A stretch of DNA of 64,000 nt from Chromohalobacter israelensis. Lineage in GTDB: Bacteria; Pseudomonadota; Gammaproteobacteria; Pseudomonadales; Halomonadaceae. The notes under the pieces were generated by a model that worked only from the letters and a program-made list of their open reading frames with translations, was not told where the DNA came from and made no database searches. Positions 49,154 to 57,496 of the stretch are shown piece by piece (within the stretch, counting starts at the first letter, position 1; every line of letters begins with the position of its first letter). The stretch covers positions 124,001 to 188,000 of the forward strand of contig JQNW01000008.1 in NCBI GenBank assembly GCA_000761475.1, written 5' to 3'. The position numbers and the translations under genes were made by a program.

Positions 49154-50047
49154 ATGTCAGTCGCCGTGCGTGAATTCGTGGCCAAGGTCTGGCCGGTGGC
49201 CATGTTGATCGTGGCGATGTGCTCCATCCAGACCGGGGCGTCCATCGCCAAGACCTTGTTCCCGATCATCGGCGCCACCGGGACGACCTCGATTCGCCTG
49301 ATCCTCGCGGCGGGATTGCTGCTGATCGTGATGCGGCCCTGGCGCCAGCGGTTCAGCCGCCGCGCCTGGAAGTCGACCGTGATCTACGGCGTCGCCCTGG
49401 GCGTCATGAACCTGCTGTTCTACCAGGCGCTGCAGACGGTACCGCTGGGGATCGCGGTGGCGCTGGAGTTCACCGGGCCGCTCGCCGTGGCGGTGCTCTC
49501 CTCACGACGCTGGCTGGATCTGCTGTGGGTGGCATTCGCCGTGCTCGGCCTGGCGTGCCTGCTGCTGCTGGGCGATGAGAGCAACGGCGCGGTCGACCCT
49601 TACGGCGCGGCCTGTGCGCTGGGAGCCGGCGTCTGCTGGGCGCTGTATATCCTGTTCGGACAAAAGGCGGGCTCGGTCAATGGCGCCCAGAGCGCCACGC
49701 TGGGCATCACCATCGCGGCGGTGGTGATCGCCCCCGTCGGTTTGATCGACGTCGGCCCGGCGATTTTCGCGCCGGAGGTCCTCCCGCTGGCACTCGCCGT
49801 CGCCGTGCTTTCCACCGCCCTGCCCTACACGCTCGAAATGGTGGCACTGCCGCGCCTGCCGACCCAGACCTTCGGCACGCTGATGAGTCTGGAACCGGCG
49901 ATCGGCGCGCTCTCCGGCCTGCTGTTCCTGAGCCAGCTCCTGAGTGGCCTGCAGTGGCTGGCCATCGGCCTGATCATCGTCGCCTCGATCGGTACCACGC
50001 TGACGGTGCGCCGGCGCGACACCTTCGAGACGCCGGCGCCGGACTGA
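49154..50047 (+). CDS. EamA-family amino-acid exporter (RhtA-like)
   Basis: The 297-residue membrane protein has ten predicted segments in two EamA repeats. It resembles threonine/homoserine exporter RhtA: MCSIQTGASIAKTLFPIIGA, LFYQALQTVPLGIAVALEFT and GPLAVAVLSSRR, YILFGQKAG, and LEMVALPRLPTQTFGTLMSL followed by EPAIGAL. ATG 49154 follows AAGGAGGTG. It is divergent from the XRE-cupin regulator, which probably controls it. The amino acid exported is a guess from family. Confidence 0.88.
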   Translation: MSVAVREFVAKVWPVAMLIVAMCSIQTGASIAKTLFPIIGATGTTSIRLILAAGLLLIVMRPWRQRFSRRAWKSTVIYGVALGVMNLLFYQALQTVPLGIAVALEFTGPLAVAVLSSRRWLDLLWVAFAVLGLACLLLLGDESNGAVDPYGAACALGAGVCWALYILFGQKAGSVNGAQSATLGITIAAVVIAPVGLIDVGPAIFAPEVLPLALAVAVLSTALPYTLEMVALPRLPTQTFGTLMSLEPAIGALSGLLFLSQLLSGLQWLAIGLIIVASIGTTLTVRRRDTFETPAPD

Positions 50048-50166
50048 CACGCCTCGGCAGCAGGCTCGACGTTCGACTGCACGAACGTTCCAGACAATGG
50101 GGCGTCATTCAGGCATGCTGACGGGATCGCGACGGCATACCGCATCGACCGTGGGGCGGGGGCAGC

Positions 50167-51015
50167 ATGACATCGACCAACTGGATCGACCTGCAACAGG
50201 ATGGCGATACGGGCATCGAGACGATCCGCGCCCATTTCGAGGGCCACGCCTACGACCCGCACTGGCACGACAGCTATCTGGTCGGCTTCACCGAACAGGG
50301 CGTGCAGCAGTTCCACTGCCGCCGAACCCGCTATCACAGCACGCCGGGGCGGCTTTTCTTCGTCGAGCCGGGGGAGATTCACGACGGCCACGCCCCAGCC
50401 AGCGGCGGTTTCACCTACTCCATGCTCTATCTCGATCCCGCTTGGCTGCAACGCGAACTGCGCCAGTTCGGCACGCCGGGCATCGCCTTGGGGGAGCCGG
50501 GCTTCGCCGCGACACTGGCCAACGACGCACCGTTGATCGCCGCCGTCGCCAACGCTTTCGCCACACTGCGTAGGCCGGGCACGCGGCTTCAGCGCGACGC
50601 CGCGCTCGACACGCTGCTGCAGGGTATGCTCCCGCATCTGGGCTGGCGGGAACGGCGTCAGGCAGACCCCCGCCTGCCTCGGGTGGCACGCCGCGCCCGC
50701 GATTATCTGCATAGCCATTACGAAGAGGATATCGGCCTGCAGGCGCTCGCCGAGCAGTGCGGCGTCGACCGCTTCCGCCTGACTCGCGCCTTCAAGGCGG
50801 CCTTCGGCCTGGCGCCCCATGCCTACCTGGTCCAACTGCGCCTGAGCCTCGCCCGCCAGCGTCTCGCCACTGGTGAGCCGCCCGCCATCGTGGCCAGCCA
50901 ACTGGGGTTCGCCGACCAGAGCCACCTGGGCCGCTGGTTCCGGCGTGCCTACGGCCTGACACCGGCCGCCTATCGGCAGCGCTGCTCAAATCTTCCAGAC
51001 TCACAAAAGCGATAA
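50167..51015 (+). CDS. AraC-family transcriptional regulator
   Basis: The protein is 282 residues. An N-terminal cupin-like sensor domain (PHWHDSYLVGFTEQGVQQFH, FFVEPGEIHDGHA) is followed by two HTH motifs at about 190-275 (DIGLQALAEQCGVDRFRLTR and LGFADQSHLGRWFRRAYGLT). It lies 27 bases before a LysE-type exporter gene on the same strand; AraC-LysE pairs of this form are common, so it likely controls the exporter. Confidence 0.9.
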   Translation: MTSTNWIDLQQDGDTGIETIRAHFEGHAYDPHWHDSYLVGFTEQGVQQFHCRRTRYHSTPGRLFFVEPGEIHDGHAPASGGFTYSMLYLDPAWLQRELRQFGTPGIALGEPGFAATLANDAPLIAAVANAFATLRRPGTRLQRDAALDTLLQGMLPHLGWRERRQADPRLPRVARRARDYLHSHYEEDIGLQALAEQCGVDRFRLTRAFKAAFGLAPHAYLVQLRLSLARQRLATGEPPAIVASQLGFADQSHLGRWFRRAYGLTPAAYRQRCSNLPDSQKR

Positions 51016-51042
51016 CGCCATAGTGCCGACTCCACGCGATGC

Positions 51043-51660
51043 ATGGAGTTGCTCATGGTTTCCTGGCTGCCGTTTACCCTTTTCGCTTTCGTCGCCTCGA
51101 TCACGCCGGGGCCGACCAACCTGCTGATCCTGACCCAGGGCGCGCGTCGGAGCTGGCGACGCGCGCTACCCGCAGTCTTCGGTGCCAGCCTGGCGGCTGC
51201 ATTGATCGTGCTGATCGTCGGCGGCGGCCTGGCGCAGACCCTGCTGGCCTATCCGCTCGTGCGCCACGCCATGGCGATGATCGGCGTCGCCTGGCTGAGC
51301 TGGCTGGCGTGGAAGCTCTATCGCAGCCCGCCGCCGACGCTGGAGAGCATGGCCGCCGATCGCCTGCCGAATTTCGGCGCCCCCCAAGCCGCCGGTTTGC
51401 AACTGGTCAATCCCAAGACCTGGATGATGGCGTTCTCGGTCGTCGGCGTGTTCACCGATGGTGCCGCCAGCGTGGCGCATGTCGCCGTGCTGGCGCTCAT
51501 CTTCGGCACCGTCGCCGTGCCCTGCCTGGCGTGCTGGGCGCTGATGGGCAGCGGCGTCGGCCGGCTGTTTCGCACCTCGCGCCAGTGGCAATGGTTCAAC
51601 CGGGGACTGGCCCTTCTGCTGTTGCTGGTGGCCTGGTGGAGCCTGTTGATGCCGGAGTGA
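51043..51660 (+). CDS. LysE/RhtB-family amino-acid exporter
   Basis: The 205-residue inner-membrane protein has about six segments. The opening TLFAFVASITPGPTNLLILT is the LysE signature, and GLQLVNPKTWMMAFSVVGVF the central family motif. Start at ATG 51043 or 51055. It is the second gene after the AraC regulator. The substrate is unknown. Confidence 0.88.
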   Translation: MELLMVSWLPFTLFAFVASITPGPTNLLILTQGARRSWRRALPAVFGASLAAALIVLIVGGGLAQTLLAYPLVRHAMAMIGVAWLSWLAWKLYRSPPPTLESMAADRLPNFGAPQAAGLQLVNPKTWMMAFSVVGVFTDGAASVAHVAVLALIFGTVAVPCLACWALMGSGVGRLFRTSRQWQWFNRGLALLLLLVAWWSLLMPE

Positions 51661-51744
51661 GCGGAGAGGCTGCTTCAGTCGGCCAGCTTCCACGGCAGCG
51701 GCGGCGGCATGAGCCGCTCGCCCGGCCTTTGGACGGGGCAGATA

Positions 51745-53064
51745 TCAAAGTCCTACCATAAAGAGCAGGATCGCCAATACGACCCCCAATAAGGGAACCA
51801 CTACCGTTAGCTTGCCGAATGCTGGGTAGGCATCCTTGTGCGTTTCGCCAGCAATGGCCCGGATGGTCGTCACGACGTAACCGCCATGTGGTAGCGAGTC
51901 GAGCGCGCCCGAGGAAATCGCCGCAACCCGGTGCAGTGACTCTGAATTGACACCCATATCGAGGTAATGCGGTGCCAGTAAGGGCAGCGCAATGGCTTGA
52001 CCACCGGATGCCGAGCCCGTAAGCCCTGCGATAACACAAATCGCGATTGCACTTCCAATCAATGGGTCTCCCGGTAGACTCGTCATCAACTGTACGGCCT
52101 GATCGAATGCGGGCGTTGCCTTGGCAACGCCACCAAAGCCGACCACCGCAGCCGTATTAGCAATCGCGATCAGGGCACCCATGGCCCCCTCGGAAAAGGC
52201 TCGCCCAATATTATCGAAGTGCTTGATGTTGATAATACAGGTCGCAATCACTCCGCTCAGAAGTGCGATGATCAACGCGGACTTTCCAAATTGATGATGA
52301 AAGAAAAAAGTAATCAGTAGCACAATCATCAACGGAATAAGACTCACAAAAGCATTGGGCATACTCTCCCGCTCAGTGGTAATGTCGTCGCTTCTGTCCT
52401 CGAAACTTTCCCCTCGGGCTACGGCTTTCTTGATCATGCGATTAAGCCATAACTGCCCGACTACCATCATAAAGAGAGCTACAATGGCGCTCACCTCCCA
52501 TGCCGCGTACGGAGAGGTGTGCAGATACTCGATGGGAATCCAGTTCTGGATCTCAGGCGAACCTGCCGAGGTCATGGTGAAGGTTGTCGATCCGAACCCC
52601 AATGCCGCCGGGATAAAACGCCTGGGAAGATTTGCCTCGCGAAACAAGCTTACGGCCATCGGGTAGACGGAAAACGCAACAATGAAGAGACTGACACCAC
52701 CATAAGTCAGCACAGCACAGGCGATCACGATGGCCAAGGCAGCATTTCTAAAACCCAATTTTCGAATAATCCATTTAGAAATACTTTCCGCCGCACCGCT
52801 ATCCTGCATCAGCTTTCCAAATATTGCTCCCATCAGAAACATGAAGAACCAGGAGCTTATGAAGCTGGTAAAGCCGCCCATGTAGTTATGGACGTAGGAG
52901 AGATCCTCCCCGGAGATGGGAGGGAGCAGTGGCAGACCGTTCAGCGCGGCCATGAACAAGGCGGCCAGCGGCGCCGCTATCAACAGGTTGACACCGCGCA
53001 TGGTCAGGATGATCAAGAGCGCGAGCCCGCCAACGAGGCCGATTAAACTGAGCATAAAACGCAT
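51745..53064 (-). CDS. GntP-family permease, copy 1
   Basis: This 439-residue inner-membrane carrier for sugar acids or hydroxy acids has about 12 hydrophobic segments. Conserved segments are YMGGFTSFISSWFFMFLMGA then IFGKLMQDSGAAESISKWII, LTYGGVSLFIVAFSVYPMAV, GLTGSASGGQAIALPLLAPH and SGALDSLPHGGYVVTTIRAI. It is closely related throughout to copy 2 at 59385. It is the last gene of the leftward operon, 64 bases after the SDR stop. GntP proteins carry gluconate and relatives; the true substrate here depends on the unknown pathway. Confidence 0.9.
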   Translation of the reverse strand: MRFMLSLIGLVGGLALLIILTMRGVNLLIAAPLAALFMAALNGLPLLPPISGEDLSYVHNYMGGFTSFISSWFFMFLMGAIFGKLMQDSGAAESISKWIIRKLGFRNAALAIVIACAVLTYGGVSLFIVAFSVYPMAVSLFREANLPRRFIPAALGFGSTTFTMTSAGSPEIQNWIPIEYLHTSPYAAWEVSAIVALFMMVVGQLWLNRMIKKAVARGESFEDRSDDITTERESMPNAFVSLIPLMIVLLITFFFHHQFGKSALIIALLSGVIATCIINIKHFDNIGRAFSEGAMGALIAIANTAAVVGFGGVAKATPAFDQAVQLMTSLPGDPLIGSAIAICVIAGLTGSASGGQAIALPLLAPHYLDMGVNSESLHRVAAISSGALDSLPHGGYVVTTIRAIAGETHKDAYPAFGKLTVVVPLLGVVLAILLFMVGL

Positions 53065-53128
53065 CCATTGAGTGGCATGTGATCGTTATAAGTTGTGTAA
53101 AAACCGGATGAGGATAAGCAGGGAGGCG

Positions 53129-53878
53129 TCAGTGCGCCGTCCAACCAGCATCGACCTTGAGGGTGGTTCCTGTGATGCTGCGCGAGTGCTCGGTGGCAAG
53201 GAACCAGACCGCATCGGCGATATCCTCTGCCACCGGGAGGTCATCGAGCAGCAGCTTGTCCTGGATATGCTGGCGAAAGCTCTCCTGTGACAAGGTGGCT
53301 CGGGTCATTTCCGTTTCGACGAAGGTGGGGGCGACATTGTTGACCCTGATGCCGTAGCCCTTGAGATCGACCGCCAGCGCCTTGGTGAAACCTTCTACGG
53401 CATGCTTGCTGGCACAATAGACGGTGCGCTGAAACAAACCTGTCAGCCCGGCCTGTGACGAGATATTGACGATGCTGCCTGCCCTCTTTTCCTCGATCAT
53501 CTTGGCGATGACGGCCTGGGTCAGAAAGAAAAGCGCTTTGACATTGACGGCAAAGACATCATCGAAGTCCTCGGGCTGAACTTCTAAAAAAGGCTTGGGG
53601 ATGTTCAACCCCGCGTTATTGACCAGCACGTTCGGCGTGGGAATACGCTCAAGCAACTTCAGTCGCTCGTCGTGACTATTCAGGTCGACGGCGACGCCCT
53701 CTATTGAACCAGCCTCCGAACCGTTGGAAAGGCTCATCTCGTCTATCTTGCGCTGATCGCGGCTGGTGATGATGACGCGATAGCCCTGCTCGGCAAACAA
53801 CTGGGCACAGGAGCTGCCGATACCCCCCAACCCGCCGGTAATGAGAGCGACCTTGCGGCCTTGGTCAGTGAGATTCAT
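53129..53878 (-). CDS. Short-chain dehydrogenase/reductase
   Basis: The 249-residue NAD(P)-dependent SDR has cofactor loop TGGLGGIG (14-21), NNAG (87-90), catalytic Ser near 140, and Y154/K158 in VYCASKHAVEG. It lacks membrane segments. The start overlaps the upstream dehydrogenase gene by 14 bases, indicating coupled translation. Within the operon it probably oxidises or reduces a hydroxyl group of the same catabolic intermediate. The substrate is unknown. Confidence 0.92.
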   Translation of the reverse strand: MNLTDQGRKVALITGGLGGIGSSCAQLFAEQGYRVIITSRDQRKIDEMSLSNGSEAGSIEGVAVDLNSHDERLKLLERIPTPNVLVNNAGLNIPKPFLEVQPEDFDDVFAVNVKALFFLTQAVIAKMIEEKRAGSIVNISSQAGLTGLFQRTVYCASKHAVEGFTKALAVDLKGYGIRVNNVAPTFVETEMTRATLSQESFRQHIQDKLLLDDLPVAEDIADAVWFLATEHSRSITGTTLKVDAGWTAH

Positions 53879-54827
53879 CGGGCTGCCCTCCCGCTGCTTG
53901 CTTGGCCTTGTGAGCAGCCAACGCCATGAGGCGACGATCGCGCCAACCGCGCCGCACTGCCAGTTCATCGGCGGGCAACACGTCGCGCCGCGCCTCTTCT
54001 GCCCGGGCAATCAAGTCGGTACTCCACGGCTGTAGTTCGGTACGCGACGCCGCGATCGAGTGATAGAGCGGGCCGAGCCGCTCGGCATAGTCCCGAATGC
54101 CGCCGGGCGCGTTGAGGTCGATGGTTTCGAACGGCCCCATGAAAGACCAGCGCAGCCCCAGGCCATCGCGCACCGTCTTGTCGATGTCCTCTGCGCTGGC
54201 ATAGCCTTCCTCGAACAGGGCCCAGGCTTCGCGCAGCAAGACGCCTTGTAAGCGATTGAGAATGAATCCTTCGATCTCGCGCCGCACCAGCACGGGTGCC
54301 TGCCCGACCTCGTTCATCAGTGCCATGGCCCTTTCCACGGACTCGGTGGATGTCCAGGGCGCGGGCACCAGTTCGACAACCGGCACCAGATAGGGAGGAT
54401 TGACGGGATGCACGACGAGATATCTTTCTCGGCTCGGCGTGTCGGCGGTAAAGGCCGAGCCCGGTATACCGGACGTCGAACTGCCAACGACAGCGTCGGC
54501 GGCAAGATGCTCGGCAATGGCCTGACTGATGTTCTTTTTGACATCCTCGCGTTCGAGGACGGACTCCTGAACGTAAAAGGCATCGGTTACCGCGTCGGCA
54601 AGCGTATCGCAGACATGGATACGCGCCAGAATGCTGTCTACGTCATCGACCAACCCATGGGATGCAAGATCACGCAGCTGCGCGGCGACGGTGTCACGCA
54701 GGGAGGCGCGAATCCGTTCATTCTCATCGAAAACGCACACCTCATGCCCGCCTCGTGCGAATACGATGGCCCAGCCGGAGCCCACGAGGCCGGCCCCCAC
54801 CACGGCAATATGTCTGTCCTGGTACAT
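53865..54827 (-). CDS. 3-hydroxyacyl-CoA-dehydrogenase-like enzyme (lambda-crystallin / L-gulonate or L-carnitine dehydrogenase type)
   Basis: The protein is 320 residues from ATG 54827, with AAGGGA upstream. It has a Rossmann start HIAVVGAGLVGSGWAIVFAR and the family active-site segment LVVHPVNPPYLVPVVELVP (H140). The C-terminal helical domain contains GLGLRWSFMGPFETIDLNAP, which separates lambda-crystallin-type dehydrogenases from true fatty-acid enzymes. Relatives oxidise L-gulonate, L-carnitine or other 3-hydroxy acids with NAD. It is 15 bases after the MBL hydrolase and overlaps the SDR. A 3-hydroxy acid substrate is the best inference. Confidence 0.88.
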   Translation of the reverse strand: MYQDRHIAVVGAGLVGSGWAIVFARGGHEVCVFDENERIRASLRDTVAAQLRDLASHGLVDDVDSILARIHVCDTLADAVTDAFYVQESVLEREDVKKNISQAIAEHLAADAVVGSSTSGIPGSAFTADTPSRERYLVVHPVNPPYLVPVVELVPAPWTSTESVERAMALMNEVGQAPVLVRREIEGFILNRLQGVLLREAWALFEEGYASAEDIDKTVRDGLGLRWSFMGPFETIDLNAPGGIRDYAERLGPLYHSIAASRTELQPWSTDLIARAEEARRDVLPADELAVRRGWRDRRLMALAAHKAKQAAGGQPDESH

Positions 54828-54842
54828 AACGTTTCCCTTCAA

Positions 54843-55754
54843 TTATCGGAAAGATGAATGAGTCGATGACCCGACTTTGGTAGTTTCACCGTCCGCCAGG
54901 CAGATCTCCGTGATACGTAGGCTCTTGTCACTGATGCGCGAGGGGAAGGTGTCCTTCAAGCGTTCTTCATGAATGGGGATGATGCGCCGCGACTCATAAT
55001 CGACATGCTTCATCATTTCCTCGGTCGCCAGCAGGAGATTGGTTTGGCTGCCCACGGCCAACCCGACCGGGGTGTAGATGGTCTCGACATCCACGGCATC
55101 GCCATCGCCTTCCAGATTGGCGAAGTCATAGATCAGATCGCCGGCCAGTATCCAGCGGTCCGCCGACTGCGCCGTGCCATCATTTCTGACTTCCACCCAC
55201 ATGCAGCCGAAGGTATGGGTGTCGTATGCGGGATGCAGGTCGATGCCCGGAAGCACCTCCTCCATGGCACCATCGACGCATGTCAGCCGCCCCTCCTTGG
55301 CTAGATCCACGCCTCGCAGGATGTCGCTGGGGTCCATGGCAGTCATCAACCAGCGCATGCGCTCGGGCAATGACATTGCCCATATCCATTTCGCAATCTC
55401 ACGCTCCTGAATATAGAAATGAGCATTCGGGAAATCTTCGACATTGCCGAAATGGTCGAAATGGGCATGGGTGACGAAGACGGTGTCGACATCTTCCGGC
55501 TTCAGCCCCACTTCAGCGAGGACATCGCGCGGAGGGTGCCAGTTGGTAACGCCGAACTTATCGCCCAGATGCTTGCCGTAATCCTTGTGGTTGTAACCGA
55601 CATCCACCATGGCGACATGGCCGCCGCCCTTGATCACGACATAACAATAGGGAAGCTTCTTGAAACCCTGATTGTGAGCGCCATACACGATGCCGCTTTT
55701 GTGGTAATTCTCCACGGCACTGTATTCGAGTACCCAGATCGAGTAACTGGCCAT
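54843..55754 (-). CDS. Metallo-beta-lactamase-fold hydrolase (lactonase-like)
   Basis: The 303-residue MBL-fold protein has zinc motif H96-A-H98-F-D100-H101 (THAHFDHFGN), a later Asp in ILAGDLIYD and a His in IIPIHEERLKD. It belongs with the N-acyl-homoserine-lactonase-like group, but those names are often wrong in catabolic operons. Here it may open a lactone made by one of the dehydrogenases. ATG 55754 follows GGGAGGAAGA. It is preceded by a 61-base gap and followed closely by the lambda-crystallin-type dehydrogenase. Confidence 0.85.
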   Translation of the reverse strand: MASYSIWVLEYSAVENYHKSGIVYGAHNQGFKKLPYCYVVIKGGGHVAMVDVGYNHKDYGKHLGDKFGVTNWHPPRDVLAEVGLKPEDVDTVFVTHAHFDHFGNVEDFPNAHFYIQEREIAKWIWAMSLPERMRWLMTAMDPSDILRGVDLAKEGRLTCVDGAMEEVLPGIDLHPAYDTHTFGCMWVEVRNDGTAQSADRWILAGDLIYDFANLEGDGDAVDVETIYTPVGLAVGSQTNLLLATEEMMKHVDYESRRIIPIHEERLKDTFPSRISDKSLRITEICLADGETTKVGSSTHSSFR

Positions 55755-55815
55755 TCTTCCTCCCGTGCTGTATCCGTTGTTATTGAGGTTGTTGAGGTGG
55801 TTATCGAGATAGGCA

Positions 55816-56370
55816 TCAGGCTGAAGCGCCACACGAACAACAGGCGGCACTAAAGTCGGTCATGGTCATGGCAAAACGGCTATCCGACGCTTTGAGCAGC
55901 AATGGCCGAGCCGTTTTCAAATGCTGGTGAATCCGCTCCTTATCGCTATCCGTACGCACGCCTCGGCAGCGGATGAGATCGAGAGCGTGTGACAGCTGTT
56001 CCGCCACCGCGCTCATCCGTTCATAGTGCCGGCGAACGAGAGGCGGCACCCGCAAGGCCCGTAAGTGGTCATGAGCCTGTGCGAGTTGCTCGCCAGCCCG
56101 AACGACGGGTTCAAGATCGCTCAGATCCTGTCGGCGGCTGCCGTAGATCAGCACCATCATCCCCGACAGTTGCCCAAGCACGCGCTTGAGAAGTTCGTAG
56201 GCCGGACGCACCGCCAGGCCATACGCCATGAGTTCGTCGCTTGTCTGGAAGGCAAGTACCGCTTCATCGGTAACCTTGGCCGTTGACGGCACCTGCTTGA
56301 GGGCGTCGCAGCCAAGGCGATGGATACGGGCCTGCCCTTCCATCGCGTTAATCCAGGGACGTTCATTCAT
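55816..56370 (-). CDS. Unrecognised 184-residue helical protein
   Basis: I do not recognise the family. The sequence is mostly helical, with heptad-like stretches such as AYELLKRVLGQLSGMMVLIY and YERMSAVAEQLSHALDLIRC. The C-terminus MTDFSAACCSCGASA has three closely placed cysteines (CCSC). There is no signal peptide or membrane span. It starts inside the end of the LacI gene (8-base overlap), so it is translated with the regulator and is part of the catabolic operon. It could be an adaptor or a metal- or flavin-binding accessory protein. Confidence 0.7.
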   Translation of the reverse strand: MNERPWINAMEGQARIHRLGCDALKQVPSTAKVTDEAVLAFQTSDELMAYGLAVRPAYELLKRVLGQLSGMMVLIYGSRRQDLSDLEPVVRAGEQLAQAHDHLRALRVPPLVRRHYERMSAVAEQLSHALDLIRCRGVRTDSDKERIHQHLKTARPLLLKASDSRFAMTMTDFSAACCSCGASA

Positions 56371-57394
56371 CGGCTTTCCTCACTGTCCCGCGCACGACCA
56401 GGTCACCCGCGATACAGACAGGCGTTGTGTCTTGCAGGCTTCCGGCGGTAATCCGGCGCACGAGATCGACTGTGGTGGAAATCATCTTTGGAACGGGCTG
56501 CCGGTAAGTCGTCAGCGCATGGGACGACCAGGACGCCATCGAGATATCGTCGAACCCGATAATCGAAACGTCTTCGGGCGTGCGCAGCCCCATCTTCCGC
56601 ACCGCGTTCAGCGCCCCCAGTGCCAGCAGGTCATTGGCACAGAAAATGGCGTCTGGACGGGGTTGGCATGACATGAGCCGCTGCGTGGCGGCAAACCCGG
56701 CATCATGGGCGAAACATCCCGCTTCTTCCTTGAGCGGATTGGCCTGCCCGCGCTCTGCACAGCGCTCGGAGAATCCCTTCCAGCGATCCCGGTTGGTCGT
56801 GGCATCGGGCAGACCGCTGACGAACGCCAGTTGGCGATGGCCGCTGTCGATCAGAAAATCCGCCACTTCACGCCCGCCAAGCACATTGTCGCAAGTGACG
56901 GTGAAGGCCGGCGCGTCGGGAACATAACGATTGAAAAAGATCATGTTCGTGCCCGCTTGTGTCGCCTGCGTGGCGGCTTTCGAGGACACCGTCGCGGCCA
57001 GCACGATGAGAATGTCCGGCTGATAACGCAGCGCAAGCGACACGGCATCGTCCGATGTCTGCGTGCCGGTGCTGGTAAACAGCATGACATTGAGTTCGAT
57101 ATCCTGAAGCGCTTCGGTCAGGCCGGTCAGCACTTCGGGATAGAACGGGTTGGTGATATCAGAGACGACGATACCGACAATGCTTGTCTTGCGGGTGATG
57201 AGACTGCGAGCAAAAGGATTGGGGTGATAGCCCAGCGCCTCGGCACGACGCAGCACGCGTTCGCGCGTTTCGGGCGCGATAACCGCATGGGGTGAAAAGG
57301 CGCGGGAAATCGTCGATATGGAGACACCCAGCTCTTCTGCCAGTTGCTTGGCCACGACGGCTTCCCGCTTTTTCGTTTTGCTCTTGTTCTGCAT
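56363..57394 (-). CDS. LacI-family transcriptional regulator
   Basis: The protein is 343 residues. N-terminal HTH VAKQLAEELGVSISTISRAF and hinge RERVLRRAEALGYHPNPFAR, then a periplasmic-binding-protein-like sensor domain (TSIVGIVVSDITNPFYPEVL, RPDAIFCANDLLALGALNAV). It sits inside the operon it presumably controls, between the HisD-like gene and the unknown protein. The TGCAAACGTTTGCA palindrome in the operon promoter (58896-58909) is the classic operator type for this family. Confidence 0.93.
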   Translation of the reverse strand: MQNKSKTKKREAVVAKQLAEELGVSISTISRAFSPHAVIAPETRERVLRRAEALGYHPNPFARSLITRKTSIVGIVVSDITNPFYPEVLTGLTEALQDIELNVMLFTSTGTQTSDDAVSLALRYQPDILIVLAATVSSKAATQATQAGTNMIFFNRYVPDAPAFTVTCDNVLGGREVADFLIDSGHRQLAFVSGLPDATTNRDRWKGFSERCAERGQANPLKEEAGCFAHDAGFAATQRLMSCQPRPDAIFCANDLLALGALNAVRKMGLRTPEDVSIIGFDDISMASWSSHALTTYRQPVPKMISTTVDLVRRITAGSLQDTTPVCIAGDLVVRGTVRKADE

Positions 57395-57496
57395 CCGGAT
57401 TTCCTTAGTTGAGAATGGGCGACGGCACTCTATTTACTACACGGCCAGTTACTACGCTGCCAGGCATGTCGCCCTTCCAGATCAGGAGTCGGAGGA

